DNA of 64,000 bases from an uncultured bacterium (GCA_949297765.1 CASFTV010000003.1:116712-180711), one strand, 5' to 3'; positions 36,301-45,574 are shown, counted from the stretch's first letter. A program made the numbers and translations. The notes: generated by a model from the sequence alone, not told the origin.

Positions 36301-37248
36301 AACCTCTCCTCCACCGTCCACCGGTTTCCGATTCTGCGGCTTTTCCCGAAAGAGGAGAAGGCGTTTTATCTCTGCGACCCCGTCCGGAAGGAGATTCTTC
36401 TACCGAATCGCGGCGAGACCTGGGACCGGACAGCTCTTGCGAAGGGCGTCTTTCTTCCTCTTCCGCCTCAGGAGCGCGTGCTTCTGACGCTGGAAACGCA
36501 GAAACCCGCCGCCTTCCGCCCGGTCACGGAAACGGAGCTCCGCCGCCGCGCAGAAGAAGAGAAAAAGCGCGACGCCCGCTTCCTTGCAGATCAGAACGCG
36601 CACCGGGAGCGAATCCGGAAACAGCGGGAAGAGGCCCGGATTGTGCGGGATGTCCGGAAAGCACAGTGCGTTCCGCTGGATCTTTTGTCCGCGGCGAACA
36701 TGGCATTCGCCGATGAAGTTGCCGGAGACCGGAAAGGCGGCTGGTTCGATCAGGGCAATCAGGATTTTGCCGACATGCCGCTCGGCGATCAGATTCTTGC
36801 AGGGGTTCCGTTCCGCATTCTGGATCCCGCGAAAAACAATGGGAAATCGGCGGTTCTTCTTCACGGGATCTACCGTCCGTATTTTCCGGACGCCGTGACG
36901 GGAATCCGGATTGGATTTCCAGTCCGCAGGCTCTATTTTCTGCATACGGCGGGCTGGGGCGACAAACCCGGCACCCCCGTTCTGATCTACCGGATTCACT
37001 ACGCGGACGGAAGCCGGCTCGACATTCCGGTCCGGATGAAACAGGAGATCAACTCCTGGGGAGAAATAGAAGCTCTTCCGAATGCGAAAATCGCTCTGGA
37101 GCGGAGCACCCCCGTCCGGAAACATCTCCAATGTTTCCCGTGGACCAATCCGCATCCGGAAAAGAGTATACAAAGCGTTGACCTCGTTTCCCTGAAGAGC
37201 GGCGCCGTTCCTGCGGTCGTTGCGATCACGGCGGAACGGGAAAATTAA
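33304..37248 (+). CDS. Very large secreted GH42-like glycoside hydrolase, copy 2
   Basis: The 1314-residue protein follows its paralogue after three bases and has the same domain order. There is a signal peptide (MTLSRLKHLCFPALLLLLPGIGSA), an N-terminal beta domain (NLFPNPGFETWN), and a GH42-like barrel with YELVNES near 565 as acid/base. An Ala/Glu/Arg-rich coiled linker lies near 1080-1110. The C-terminus has GDRKGGWFDQG, LYFLHTAGWG and TNPHPEK. The two copies align end to end but differ in many surface and active-site neighbours (for example LFNESVYACLCRFN against LVNESNYNCFCTFN). This points to tandem duplication followed by divergence in specificity. GAGGAGGAA precedes the ATG. Confidence 0.7.
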   Translation: MTLSRLKHLCFPALLLLLPGIGSAAEENLFPNPGFETWNTALDLPGDVQWQWTFRDQTLGRKSFSVLERSSAEAAEGKYSLHLKDENSDRTVSGFGWRVPQSERHAGKILDFSIRVKQVRAGRPNTVGVLAVALTKGKAIHAEAFVPTEKPTGWETLNLRLALPSDLQGLSLYLMCSNHFKTTAEAYFDDAVLTFRNPESAMKVPVPSSVPPTRHTFGRTIRFPQDTPFPWVHEYWGGFDRDAKDVRRYVLKQPTVPQSGIRFRANRPDRLIDLSAFRPEQVKFTLLANRQMHFFANLYSCDSGKIGSRSFRNGRKEKNGLYRYECPLSDFNLSKLPTDLSQIFLQFPESQKPGVLELRECALVLPHPGARVGESADYRRFLAETGSGKAVYTSDPWTRPELRNGTFYWKGKAMFYLGPLAASHCLTRDFSEKANPLGIAHPAYRKPPDAELFRLLGFNTYHLCDIPHDKFFTCDFRKERAFSRSFNAGLPGVPCVMDMSIGRNPMQDPEKEQRLQQQNPDWHAYIPFCPEHPDVKRYYSRRCRTEAEEALAAGYNVFSYELVNESNYNCFCTFNRRAFAEAMKKKYGSIDKLNRAWGTDLKIFESIADLPVRDMLETRNEWCEFAAERYIDFLNMMKREIRHVDRRKQVLFTEQLALQNAYSSRGAGMDYRRIADTLDVLTHEGGLRFGNSAARQTGNVMEDAACAENRAYLYVSDLFDALAVPRGKAVMNNEYYCARFDFGKRVPSRRIDMVSAMWSELFHGSSGALLYSWDKRFWEYKDLEGAKRNVLNGGYKAYSYLNPWNWPPDQLDFGRQFFEELEPYRERLLPNPRKSGASVALFHSYPSLRMEPFGKYSFQQKMFNWHEALLGAQFPLRIVFEEDLEKGLPEEIGALVVPEATFAAPETVRAVERFLRRGGQVVADTNAFTRDLHGRSAKSPAGRIHRLNAADSRSAETLVRTLENAGIRRHGVLEENGKPLRGPDLQMIDRGEFKMIFLLNLSSTVHRFPILRLFPKEEKAFYLCDPVRKEILLPNRGETWDRTALAKGVFLPLPPQERVLLTLETQKPAAFRPVTETELRRRAEEEKKRDARFLADQNAHRERIRKQREEARIVRDVRKAQCVPLDLLSAANMAFADEVAGDRKGGWFDQGNQDFADMPLGDQILAGVPFRILDPAKNNGKSAVLLHGIYRPYFPDAVTGIRIGFPVRRLYFLHTAGWGDKPGTPVLIYRIHYADGSRLDIPVRMKQEINSWGEIEALPNAKIALERSTPVRKHLQCFPWTNPHPEKSIQSVDLVSLKSGAVPAVVAITAEREN

Positions 37249-37267
37249 AAACAGAAGGAGACCCCTC

Positions 37268-38560
37268 ATGCTCAACACGCTCTCGTTTCCCAGGATCCAG
37301 TTTCCGGAACATTTTCTCTGGGGCTCGGCAACCGCCGCGCATCAGATCGAAGGCGACGATGTCAACTCCCATGAATGGCATCAGCAGATGAAACGGCCGA
37401 ACATGGAGAAATCAGGCAAAGCCTGCGACAGTTACCGTCTTTACCGGGAAGACGTGAACCTTCTCCGGGAACTGGGTCACAAAGCCTACCGTCTTTCGAT
37501 TCCGTGGAGCCGGATCGAGCCGGCGGAAGGGGAGTTCAACCGGGAAGCGGCCGAACATTATGCGGATCTTCTCCGTCTCCTGAAGGAGTCGGGGATTCAG
37601 ACCTTTGTCACGCTTCTTCACGGCAGCTCTCCGGAGTGGTTCGCGCAGCGCGGAGGATTTCTGAACCGGGAAAATCTCCGTTTTTTTGAACGCTATGTGG
37701 ATCACATTGTCCGCATACTCCGGGAGTATGTGGATTTCTGGCTGGTCATCAACGAGTTCAACATTGCGGGCGGACGCCTCGACGAGGATTACCGGATCAT
37801 CCGCACGAACAACCTGATCGCTCATGCACGGGGCTATCATATCATCAAAGGACTGAGCAAGGCGCCGGTCAGTTCGGCGCATGCGCTCCGGCACTGCCAG
37901 CCGGCAAATCCGTTCGACAAATTCGACCGGATTTTCTCGGATCTTGACGACTGGAAGGTCAACGAGTTCTTCTTTCATGCGATCCGCACCGGGGAGATCG
38001 TTCTGCCGTACATGGACGCCGAAACCGTTCCGGAAATGAAAGATTCCGTGGACTATTGGGCAGTCAACTACTACTGCCGGAATCTGATTTCCGCACGGAA
38101 AAAGACCGCCGACAGCATCTGGTACACCGCCACGCATCAGAAAATGGTGGATATGAATTTCTATCTGGAGGAGTTCTTCCCCGAAGGACTTCTCTGCGGC
38201 CTTCTGCGTCTGAAGGACAAACCGGTCTACATCACCGAAAACGGCGTTGCTTGCGACGACGACCGGTGGCGGATCGTCAAACTTGCCCAGGACCTCGCCG
38301 CGCTCTCCGATGCGGTGAAGCAGGGCGTCGACGTCCGCGGCTATCTTCACTGGTCCACCATGGACAATTACGAATGGTACACCTTCAAGCCCCGCTTCGG
38401 CCTTGTCCATGTTGATTTCCAAACTTTCCGCCGCACGCCGAAACCGAGCGCCTCGTTCTACCGGGAAATTATTGAACAGAACGGATTCGACGGCAGCCTG
38501 ATCCGGAAATATCTTCCGGAAATTCCTCCGCTCCGGCTCTACGATTCCCCCGCCCGCTGA
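37268..38560 (+). CDS. Family 1 glycoside hydrolase, second copy
   Basis: The 430-residue enzyme is a clear paralogue of the one at 26224, sharing LWGSATAAHQIEGDDVNS, GKACDSYRLYREDV and the C-terminal KPSASFYREIIEQNGF. The acid/base Glu is in VINEFN near 162, again without the usual Pro, and the nucleophile is in ITENGVA near 323. No signal peptide is seen, so it probably hydrolyses imported beta-glycosides in the cytoplasm. The start MLNTLSFPRIQFPEHF is chosen because AAGGAG lies upstream; a frame 16 codons longer runs into the previous gene. It is the last gene of the plus-strand glycan operon. Confidence 0.9.
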   Translation: MLNTLSFPRIQFPEHFLWGSATAAHQIEGDDVNSHEWHQQMKRPNMEKSGKACDSYRLYREDVNLLRELGHKAYRLSIPWSRIEPAEGEFNREAAEHYADLLRLLKESGIQTFVTLLHGSSPEWFAQRGGFLNRENLRFFERYVDHIVRILREYVDFWLVINEFNIAGGRLDEDYRIIRTNNLIAHARGYHIIKGLSKAPVSSAHALRHCQPANPFDKFDRIFSDLDDWKVNEFFFHAIRTGEIVLPYMDAETVPEMKDSVDYWAVNYYCRNLISARKKTADSIWYTATHQKMVDMNFYLEEFFPEGLLCGLLRLKDKPVYITENGVACDDDRWRIVKLAQDLAALSDAVKQGVDVRGYLHWSTMDNYEWYTFKPRFGLVHVDFQTFRRTPKPSASFYREIIEQNGFDGSLIRKYLPEIPPLRLYDSPAR

Positions 38561-38601
38561 CCGCGAGCGTTCCGGGTCTGCGCTTTTCTCCGGCAGAACT
38601 G

Positions 38602-38639
38602 CCCGTTCCACTCCGTCCGACACCGATGGAGGGAACGGG
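38602..38639 (+). terminator. Hairpin at the end of the glycan operon
   Basis: An 8-bp stem (38602-38609 with 38632-38639) extended by 4 more pairs (38611-38614 with 38628-38631) lies 41 bases after the last glycosidase. Only a weak CCCTTTAT tail follows, so termination is plausible but not certain. Confidence 0.4.
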
Positions 38640-38706
38640 AAAACCCTTTATAAACGTGAATTATTTCACAAATAAAATTTTTCTGAAAAAAGGAGTGCGA
38701 AAAAAC

Positions 38707-38735
38707 TTGAAAAAAGGGGGAAAAGGCTGTATAAT
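38707..38735 (+). promoter_or_regulatory. Promoter of pckG
   Basis: TTGAAA (38707-38712), 17 bases, TATAAT (38730-38735), 38 bases before the pckG ATG. Confidence 0.75.
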
Positions 38736-38773
38736 ACAGGTTCTTGAACAAACAACTCTAACCGGAGGTAAGC

Positions 38774-40615
38774 ATGACAAAAGAACTGAACGCCGCCCCG
38801 AACCACGCGAAGCTCGTGGCCTGGGTGAAGGAGTGGGCCGAGCTCTGCGAGCCGGATGCCATCTACTGGTGCGACGGCACCAACACCGAGTATTACGGAC
38901 TTTGTGACGAAATGGTCAAGTCCGGCCTTGCGACCCGTCTGAACAGCAAGCTCCGTCCGGACTGCGTGCTGTTCCGCAGCGATCCGTCCGACGTTGCCCG
39001 AGTCGAGGCACGTACCTTCATCGCGTCCGAGAAGAAGGAAGACGCCGGCCCGACCAACAACTGGATTGATCCTGTCCAGCTGAAAAAAGAGATGCGCGCT
39101 CTCTACAAGGGCTGCATGCACGGCAGAACGATGTATGTGATCCCGTTCTCGATGGGTCCCGTGGGTTCCAACATTGCCAAGATCGGAGTTGAAATCACCG
39201 ACTCCGCCTACGTTGTGATCAACATGCATGTGATGACGCGCGTCGGCGACGCGGTTCTCGAGGTTCTCGGAACCGACGGCGAATTTGTTCCCTGCATCCA
39301 CTCGGTCGGCAAGCCGCTGGAAAACGGCGCAAAGGACAACGGCATCTGGCCGTGCGCTCCGATGGACAAGAAATACATCGCCCAGTTCCCCGAAACCAAG
39401 GAAATCTGGTCGTTCGGTTCCGGATACGGCGGCAACGCGATCCTCGGCAAGAAGTGCCTTGCGCTGCGCATTGCATCGGTCCAGGCCCGCGAAGAGGGCT
39501 GGATGGCCGAGCACATGCTGATTCTGAAACTCACGAATCCGGAAGGCAAGGTCAAATATGTGACCGGCGCATTCCCGTCCGCCTGCGGCAAGACCAATCT
39601 TGCGATGCTCATTCCGACGATCCCGGGCTGGAAGGTCGAAACGATCGGCGACGACATCGCATGGATGAAATTCGGCAAAGACGGCAAGCTGTATGCCATC
39701 AATCCGGAGAACGGCTTCTTCGGCGTTGCGCCGGGAACCTCGATGCACTCGAACAAGAACGCGATGCTCTCCTGCCGGAAGGAAACGATCTTCACGAACT
39801 GCGCACTGCGTTCCAACGGCGACATCTGGTGGGAAGGCATTGAAGTTCCGCTGGAGCCGGGCGAAAAGCTCATCGACTGGAAAGGCAATGTCTGGGAGAT
39901 GGGTCAGACCGACGCCGACGGCAAACCGGTGAAGGCCGCTCATCCGAACGCCCGCTTCTCGGCCCGCGCAAAGAACTGCCCGGCGATCGCCTCCAACTGG
40001 GAAGACCCTGCCGGAGTTCCGATCGACGCGTTTCTGTTCGGCGGACGCCGTCCGTCCACACTTCCGCTGGTTTACCAGGCGCTCTCCTGGGAACACGGTG
40101 TGATGATCGGCTCCTCGGTCGGTTCCGAGGTAACGGCCGCCGCACTTGACGTCAAGGCCGGCACGGTCCGCCGCGACCCGTTCGCGATGCTTCCGTTCTG
40201 CGGCTACAACATGGGCGACTACTTCCAGCACTGGCTCGACATCGGGAAACATCCGGGCGCCCAGCTGCCGAAGATCTTCTGCGTCAACTGGTTCCGGAAG
40301 ACCGCCGACGGCAAGTGGCTCTGGCCCGGATTCGGCGACAACAGCCGCGTTCTCAAATGGGTCTTCGAGCGCTGCGACGGTGAAGGCAAGGCGGTGGAAA
40401 CCCCGATCGGATACATGCCGACCGTGGACGCCATCGACCGTACCGGTATCGAAAACGAAGTCACGGAAGCCGATATGAAAGAGCTTCTCTACTTCGACAA
40501 GGAAGGATGGAAGAAGGAACTTGAGATGATCAAAGAGCACTACAAGAAGTTTGACAGACTTCCTGCGGAGCTTGCAGAACAGCTCAAGGCTCTGGAAGCC
40601 CGTCTTGACAAGTAA
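38774..40615 (+). CDS. pckG: Phosphoenolpyruvate carboxykinase, GTP-dependent
   Basis: The 613-residue enzyme is of the GTP (not ATP) class, as shown by its length, the N-terminal [29 protein letters not shown], and the kinase-1 loop [12 protein letters not shown] near 270-280. The catalytic Cys lies within that loop. It interconverts oxaloacetate plus GTP with PEP plus CO2 plus GDP. In fermenters it often runs toward oxaloacetate and gains GTP. The next genes make a sodium-pumping oxaloacetate decarboxylase and its biotin ligase, so the two systems meet at oxaloacetate. GGAGG precedes the ATG. It has its own consensus promoter and a strong terminator. Confidence 0.95.
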   Translation: MTKELNAAPNHAKLVAWVKEWAELCEPDAIYWCDGTNTEYYGLCDEMVKSGLATRLNSKLRPDCVLFRSDPSDVARVEARTFIASEKKEDAGPTNNWIDPVQLKKEMRALYKGCMHGRTMYVIPFSMGPVGSNIAKIGVEITDSAYVVINMHVMTRVGDAVLEVLGTDGEFVPCIHSVGKPLENGAKDNGIWPCAPMDKKYIAQFPETKEIWSFGSGYGGNAILGKKCLALRIASVQAREEGWMAEHMLILKLTNPEGKVKYVTGAFPSACGKTNLAMLIPTIPGWKVETIGDDIAWMKFGKDGKLYAINPENGFFGVAPGTSMHSNKNAMLSCRKETIFTNCALRSNGDIWWEGIEVPLEPGEKLIDWKGNVWEMGQTDADGKPVKAAHPNARFSARAKNCPAIASNWEDPAGVPIDAFLFGGRRPSTLPLVYQALSWEHGVMIGSSVGSEVTAAALDVKAGTVRRDPFAMLPFCGYNMGDYFQHWLDIGKHPGAQLPKIFCVNWFRKTADGKWLWPGFGDNSRVLKWVFERCDGEGKAVETPIGYMPTVDAIDRTGIENEVTEADMKELLYFDKEGWKKELEMIKEHYKKFDRLPAELAEQLKALEARLDK

Positions 40616-40633
40616 TTCCGCCTAGCGGCAACA

Positions 40634-40670
40634 GCGGGAGTGCCGGGTCAAACCGGCATCCCGCTTTTTT
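40634..40670 (+). terminator. Intrinsic terminator of pckG
   Basis: The stem pairs 40634-40639 with 40659-40664 and 40641-40646 with 40653-40658, one base bulged, followed by TTTTTT at 40665-40670. It begins 18 bases after the stop. Confidence 0.85.
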
Positions 40671-40799
40671 CTGCCTGAACCGGGCGGATTTCATGAAATC
40701 CGACACCCGGAAAGGATTTTTCCACCAAGATTCCGGCAGGGGATCTCCCCGGAAGAAGACCGGGAGATCCGAAGGAACGATATTGCAAAGAAGCGGCAG

Positions 40800-41549
40800 A
40801 TGGAACGGGGAACAAACATTCAATATCTGAAAAGCGTCGATTCCACCAACACCTATGCGGCGGATCATTTTGATTCGCTGAACGACGGAGCACTGGTGGT
40901 TGCGGAAACGCAGAGTTCCGGTCATGGACGACTCGGTCGGAAATGGCATTCTCCGCGCGGGAACATTTACGCTTCGTTTGTGATGAAGGATCTGTTCGGG
41001 GAACCGTTTCATGCGACGATGGTCTCCTCCCTCGCGGTACTGTCCGTTCTGAACGATCTGGTTCCGGAACACGGAGCCTACATCAAGTGGCCGAACGACA
41101 TTTTCATCGGAGAGAGGAAACTGAGCGGAGTTCTCTGCGAAGGAGTGATCCGCGGAGGAAGTCTTGCGGGGATCATCTGCGGAATCGGAGTCAATGTGAA
41201 CCTTCCGGAAGAGGAGCTGAGCAAAATCGGACAACCCGCGACCTCCCTTCTGACACTGACAAAATGCAAAATTAATTTAAAAATTTTTGCGGAAAAACTA
41301 GCTGTTTACCTGAATTGGTATTATATTATCGGGATTAACGACCGGAAACGGCTGTTTTCCCTGTGGAGGGCGGAAAACCGGCTCATCGGAACGCGTGTGA
41401 TGCTTCTTCCGCCGAACGGGACGGCATACGAAGCGCGCATCCGGGACATCTCGGAGGACGGGAAACTGCAAATCGAGGAGGATAACGGAAATCAGAAGGA
41501 ATTCGCGTGCGGGGATGTGAAAATTCTCCCGGAGCAGAGAGGTGCATGA
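40800..41549 (+). CDS. birA: Biotin--[carboxyl-carrier-protein] ligase, catalytic form
   Basis: The 249-residue protein is a group I biotin ligase without the N-terminal DNA-binding domain of E. coli BirA. The biotinyl-AMP loop reads SSGHGRLGRKWHSP, a variant of GRGRxGR, and KWPNDI, KLSGVLCEG and GIGVNVN follow in the right order. A C-terminal SH3-like domain (about 205-245) ends it. It attaches biotin to carrier lysines through biotinyl-AMP. Its place just before oadGAB suggests OadA is its main client. The ribosome-binding site is weak (AAGAAGCGG). Because the HTH is absent, it should not act as a biotin-operon repressor. Confidence 0.9.
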   Translation: MERGTNIQYLKSVDSTNTYAADHFDSLNDGALVVAETQSSGHGRLGRKWHSPRGNIYASFVMKDLFGEPFHATMVSSLAVLSVLNDLVPEHGAYIKWPNDIFIGERKLSGVLCEGVIRGGSLAGIICGIGVNVNLPEEELSKIGQPATSLLTLTKCKINLKIFAEKLAVYLNWYYIIGINDRKRLFSLWRAENRLIGTRVMLLPPNGTAYEARIRDISEDGKLQIEEDNGNQKEFACGDVKILPEQRGA

Positions 41550-41588
41550 CGTCAACTGTTCACGGCACGAAGCGGCGGCCAGTTGACG
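41550..41588 (+). promoter_or_regulatory. Inverted repeat upstream of oadG
   Basis: CGTCAACTG (41550-41558) and CAGTTGACG (41580-41588) form a perfect 9-bp inverted repeat spaced by 21 bases, starting just after birA. No T-run follows. It could be an RNA hairpin in the birA-oad mRNA or a protein-binding site. Confidence 0.35.
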
Positions 41589-41643
41589 GAATACACCCAA
41601 AATAACAAACAACCCAAAAAACCAACCAAAGGAAAGAAAAGTT

Positions 41644-41877
41644 ATGATCTTGGATGGAATCAAACTGATGGTGCTCGGCATGGGTACCGTGCTGGTGTTC
41701 CTGGTCGTGATGATCTTCTTCATGAATCTCCTCGCGAAGGTACTGGCTCCGTTTGCGGGCGTTCTTGAGAAGGCGGCCCCCGCCCCGAAGAAGAAAGCCG
41801 CAGCCAAAACAGGAGACGACCAGCTGAAAGCCGCAGCCGCGGCGGCCGCGCTTCAGGCATATCAATCAGGCAAATAA
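41644..41877 (+). CDS. oadG: Oxaloacetate decarboxylase gamma subunit
   Basis: The 77-residue protein has one N-terminal membrane helix (KLMVLGMGTVLVFLVVMIFFMNLL) followed by a cytoplasmic Ala/Pro/Lys-rich tail, the standard OadG/MmdD layout. In known sodium pumps the gamma subunit assembles the complex and binds zinc through its tail; this tail lacks the usual His/Cys cluster. AAAGGA is seen upstream of the ATG. It is the first gene of oadG-oadA-oadB. The homologous subunit of methylmalonyl-CoA decarboxylase is similar, but the OadA downstream supports oxaloacetate as substrate. Confidence 0.85.
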   Translation: MILDGIKLMVLGMGTVLVFLVVMIFFMNLLAKVLAPFAGVLEKAAPAPKKKAAAKTGDDQLKAAAAAAALQAYQSGK

Positions 41878-41908
41878 CAGACAATACAATAGTTGAAAGG
41901 ACGACAGA

Positions 41909-43735
41909 ATGGCCAAAAAAATCAAATTCATGGACTGCTCTTTCCGTGACGGATTCCAGTCTTGCCTCGGCGCCCGCGTGAAAACCGACGACTTCCTTCC
42001 TGCGCTGGAAGCTGCGGTGAAAGCCGGCATCAACCACATTGAAATCGGGGGCGGAGCCCGCTTCCAGAGCCTCTACTTCTACTGCCAGGAAGACGCGTTC
42101 GAGATGATGGACAAGTGGCGCGCGACGGTCGGACCGGACGTCAATCTGCAGACCCTCTCCCGCGGCGTGAATGTGGTCGGACTCTCCTCCCAGCCGAGCG
42201 ACATCATTGACCTGCATGCCAAACTGTTCAAGAAGCACGGCATGACCACGATCCGCAACTTCGACGCACTGAACGACGTCCGGAACCTTGATGTTTCCGG
42301 GAAAGCCATTGCCCGTCACGGACTCAAGCATCAGGTGACCGTCACGATGATGGGACTTGCGCCGAACCTGCATGAGCCGTATGCGCATACGCCGCAGTTC
42401 TACATCGACCGTCTGAAAGAGATTCTGGCAAGCGACATTCCGTTCGACAGTCTTGCCTTCAAGGATGCTTCCGGCACCTCCACGCCGGCAACCGTTTACG
42501 AAACCATCAAGATGGCGCGTGCGCTCATCGGCAGCGACAAGGAAATCCAGTTCCACACGCACGACACCGCCGGAATGGCCGTCTCCTGCAACATGGCGGC
42601 AATCGAAGCGGGAGCCGACGTGATCGACCTTGCAATGGCGCCTCTCTCGGGCGGCACCTGCGAAGCGGATATCCTGACGATGTATCAGCGCCTCCGCGGC
42701 ACGGACTACACGCTCGACATTGATCCGGAAAAGATCCTCGGCGTGGAAAAAATCTTCAAGGAGTGCCTGAAGAACTACTTCATGCCGCCGGAATCCATGC
42801 AGGTTTCCCCGGAGATCATCTTCAGCCCGATGCCGGGCGGAGCCCTCACGGCCAACACGCAGATGATGCGCGACAACAACTGCCTCGACAAATACGACGC
42901 CTGCATCGCCGAGATGCGCGAAGTCGTCGCCAAAGGCGGATTCGGCACCTCCGTCACGCCGGTGTCGCAGTTCTACTTCCAGCAGGCGTTCCGTAACGCC
43001 GTCATGGGAAAGAATGCCGACGGCTCCTGGAAGCTTGATCCGAAAGGATATGGCAAAATGGTCCTTGGCTACTTCGGCAAGACCCCGGTCGCGCCGGATC
43101 CGCAGGTTGTCAAGTGGGCGACCGAGCAGCTCGGCCTTGAGCCGACGACAAAATCCGTTGTGGAGCTGAACGACGCCAATCCGGCGCTCGGCATCAAGCC
43201 CGCGACCGAAACCCTGCAGAAGAACAATCTGCCTGTCACCGACGAGAATATCTTCATCATCGCGGCCTGCGGCGACAAAGGTCTTGCCTACCTCAAGGGC
43301 GACCGTCCGCTGGGCATCCGCTACAACGAGGAGAAGAAAGCTGCTCCCGCCGGCAAACTCCCCGCCGCCTACACAGCGACCGTCGAAGGCAAATCCTTCA
43401 ACGTTCAGGTTGTTTCCGAAGATACGGTCACCGTCGACGGCAAGACCTTCAAGGTCAACGTCGCCGCGGGAACGGCGGCGGCGGCGCCGAAACAGGCCGG
43501 AGCGGCCTCCGGAAAGACCTATGAAGTCACCTCTCCGCTTCCAGGCACGGTGATCCGCACCTGTGTGGAGCCGGGCGATCAAGTGGAAGCCGGCGAAGAG
43601 CTGCTCATCATCGAAGCGATGAAGATGGAAACCCCTGTCAAGGCGGAAAAGGCCGGAACGGTTGTGGAATTCCTCGTTTCGCCGAAAGAAGTGATTACAG
43701 CCGGTCAGGCGATTGTCGTCATTGAGGAGAAGTAA
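41909..43735 (+). CDS. oadA: Oxaloacetate decarboxylase alpha subunit (biotin carrier/carboxyltransferase)
   Basis: The 608 residues have the carboxyltransferase TIM barrel first: DCSFRDGFQS near 9-18, replacing the usual DTTLRDGHQS, then the metal-site HTHDTAGM near 210-217. A helical PYC_OADA-like region follows (about 300-470), then an Ala-rich linker. The biotinyl domain ends the protein with EAMKMETP and the biotin Lys near 572. It transfers CO2 from oxaloacetate to biotin, giving pyruvate, and passes carboxybiotin to OadB. The start is supported by AAAGGA. The departures from the usual N-terminal motif are worth noting but keep the catalytic Asp and Arg. Confidence 0.93.
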   Translation: MAKKIKFMDCSFRDGFQSCLGARVKTDDFLPALEAAVKAGINHIEIGGGARFQSLYFYCQEDAFEMMDKWRATVGPDVNLQTLSRGVNVVGLSSQPSDIIDLHAKLFKKHGMTTIRNFDALNDVRNLDVSGKAIARHGLKHQVTVTMMGLAPNLHEPYAHTPQFYIDRLKEILASDIPFDSLAFKDASGTSTPATVYETIKMARALIGSDKEIQFHTHDTAGMAVSCNMAAIEAGADVIDLAMAPLSGGTCEADILTMYQRLRGTDYTLDIDPEKILGVEKIFKECLKNYFMPPESMQVSPEIIFSPMPGGALTANTQMMRDNNCLDKYDACIAEMREVVAKGGFGTSVTPVSQFYFQQAFRNAVMGKNADGSWKLDPKGYGKMVLGYFGKTPVAPDPQVVKWATEQLGLEPTTKSVVELNDANPALGIKPATETLQKNNLPVTDENIFIIAACGDKGLAYLKGDRPLGIRYNEEKKAAPAGKLPAAYTATVEGKSFNVQVVSEDTVTVDGKTFKVNVAAGTAAAAPKQAGAASGKTYEVTSPLPGTVIRTCVEPGDQVEAGEELLIIEAMKMETPVKAEKAGTVVEFLVSPKEVITAGQAIVVIEEK

Positions 43736-43738
43736 TCC

Positions 43739-45574
43739 ATGCTCTCAAGAATGAAAACCTATGCAGTTGCCTTTGCGGTTCTGGCGCTGACCGTGTCGGC
43801 CGTCGCGCAGACGGGCAAGACGGTCACGCTGACGACCGACACCAAGTCGAACACCGTGAAGGTCCAGGTTTCGGAAAAGACGGAGGCGAAAGCCGCCGTC
43901 TCCGACAAAACCGATAAAACGAAAAAACTTTCGTATGATCCGAAAGCGGTCCTTGCCAAGGACGCGGACTATGGAATCGGCATTCCGCTCGCCAGCCTCC
44001 CGAGAATCGGGAAATACAAGAAAGGCGAGATCGACATGACGAAGTGGCACTTCCTGCCGGAATATGAGGACGAAGTCTTCGAATGGTACCGGCTGCCCGA
44101 CGGCCGCTGCGCAATGGTCTACAAAGAGACCAACAAGCCGGCGACCATCTACTCCGTCTCGATGCAGGAACGTCAGAAAATCACTCCGGGACGCGAGATC
44201 ATGGTCCTGAGCATTCCGGGCCGGAGCAAGGCGAAAGTGAAAAACATGGGCAATTTCCTTCCGCTCGAATTCAGTCCTGCGCTGATGGCGTCGGGGACGA
44301 TCGAACCGGGAGAGATTCTTGCCTACATGGCGCCGGAGCTTCTGGTGCACGATTCGGTTTCGCAGGACGGGAAAAAGCTCAAGCCTCTTCCGTCGATCGG
44401 ACAGATGTTCTACGACCTGTGGACCAGCACGGGCATCTATGACATCATCCAGCAGACGACTGCGAATTTCAGTCAGACCTGGATTCTCGGACTTGGCCGC
44501 GTGCTGATGATGCTGGTGGCGCTTGTTCTGCTCTATCTTGCGGTGTTCAAGGAATTTGAGCCGCTGCTTCTGCTGCCGATCGGGTTCGGTGCGATTCTTT
44601 CCAACATTCCGCTTGCGGGCATTTCGGGTCCGGACGGACTGCTGGGAATGGTCTACAACGTCGGAATTGAATCCGGCGTGTTCCCGCTGCTGATCTTCAT
44701 GGGAGTCGGCGCGATGACCGACTTCGGACCGCTGATTGCCAATCCGCGGACGGCCCTTCTGGGCGGAGGAGCTCAGCTGGGCATCTTCTTTGCACTGATC
44801 GGCGCACTGGTTCTTGCGAAGTGCGGAATCGACTTTGACATCAAAGATGCCGCATCGATCGGAATCATCGGCGGAGCCGACGGCCCGACCTCGATCTTCC
44901 TGACGACGCGTCTTTCCCCGAAACTGCTCGGTGCGGTTGCAGTGGCGGCGTATTCGTACATGGCGCTGGTGCCGATCATTCAGCCGCCGATCATGCGGGC
45001 AATGACAACGAAATCCGAGCGTCTGATCCGGATGAAACAGCTGCGGAACGTCTCCAAGCTGGAGAAGATCTGCTTCCCGCTTCTGATCACGTTCCTCTGC
45101 ACATTCCTGCTGCCGGATGCGGCGCCGCTGATCGGCATGCTGATGCTCGGCAACTTCATGAAGGAAGTCGGCGTGGTGGATCGTCTGAGCGACACGGCGC
45201 AGAATGCGCTGATCAACATCGTGACGATCTTCCTTGGACTTTCGGTCGGATCGAAACTTTCGGCGGATCAGTTCCTGAGCGTTCAGACGCTGGGTATTCT
45301 GGTTCTCGGCTGCGTTGCGTTCTGTGTTGGAACGGCAGGCGGCATTCTTCTTGCGAAGATTCTGAATCTATTCTCGAAGGAGAAGATGAATCCGCTGATC
45401 GGAGCGGCGGGTGTTTCCGCGGTGCCGATGGCGGCGCGCGTGGTGAACAAGGTCGGTCTCGAATACGATCCGCAGAACTTCCTGCTGATGCACGCGATGG
45501 GACCGAACGTCGCAGGCGTGATTGGATCGGCAGTTGCGGCGGGCGTGCTCCTCAAGGCGCTCGGCGGACTCTGA
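43739..45574 (+). CDS. oadB: Oxaloacetate decarboxylase beta subunit with a large extra N-terminal domain
   Basis: The 611-residue protein is much longer than usual OadB (roughly 380-430). The first 23 residues look like a signal peptide or signal anchor ([19 protein letters not shown]). Residues about 25-235 are a soluble Lys-rich stretch and a beta-rich domain of unknown type. From about 240 the normal sodium-translocating subunit begins, with [40 protein letters not shown] (the Asp essential in known pumps) and a conserved [15 protein letters not shown] end. It decarboxylates carboxybiotin and exports Na+. AGGAG precedes the ATG three bases after oadA. The extra domain likely faces the periplasm. 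Confidence 0.88.
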   Translation: MLSRMKTYAVAFAVLALTVSAVAQTGKTVTLTTDTKSNTVKVQVSEKTEAKAAVSDKTDKTKKLSYDPKAVLAKDADYGIGIPLASLPRIGKYKKGEIDMTKWHFLPEYEDEVFEWYRLPDGRCAMVYKETNKPATIYSVSMQERQKITPGREIMVLSIPGRSKAKVKNMGNFLPLEFSPALMASGTIEPGEILAYMAPELLVHDSVSQDGKKLKPLPSIGQMFYDLWTSTGIYDIIQQTTANFSQTWILGLGRVLMMLVALVLLYLAVFKEFEPLLLLPIGFGAILSNIPLAGISGPDGLLGMVYNVGIESGVFPLLIFMGVGAMTDFGPLIANPRTALLGGGAQLGIFFALIGALVLAKCGIDFDIKDAASIGIIGGADGPTSIFLTTRLSPKLLGAVAVAAYSYMALVPIIQPPIMRAMTTKSERLIRMKQLRNVSKLEKICFPLLITFLCTFLLPDAAPLIGMLMLGNFMKEVGVVDRLSDTAQNALINIVTIFLGLSVGSKLSADQFLSVQTLGILVLGCVAFCVGTAGGILLAKILNLFSKEKMNPLIGAAGVSAVPMAARVVNKVGLEYDPQNFLLMHAMGPNVAGVIGSAVAAGVLLKALGGL

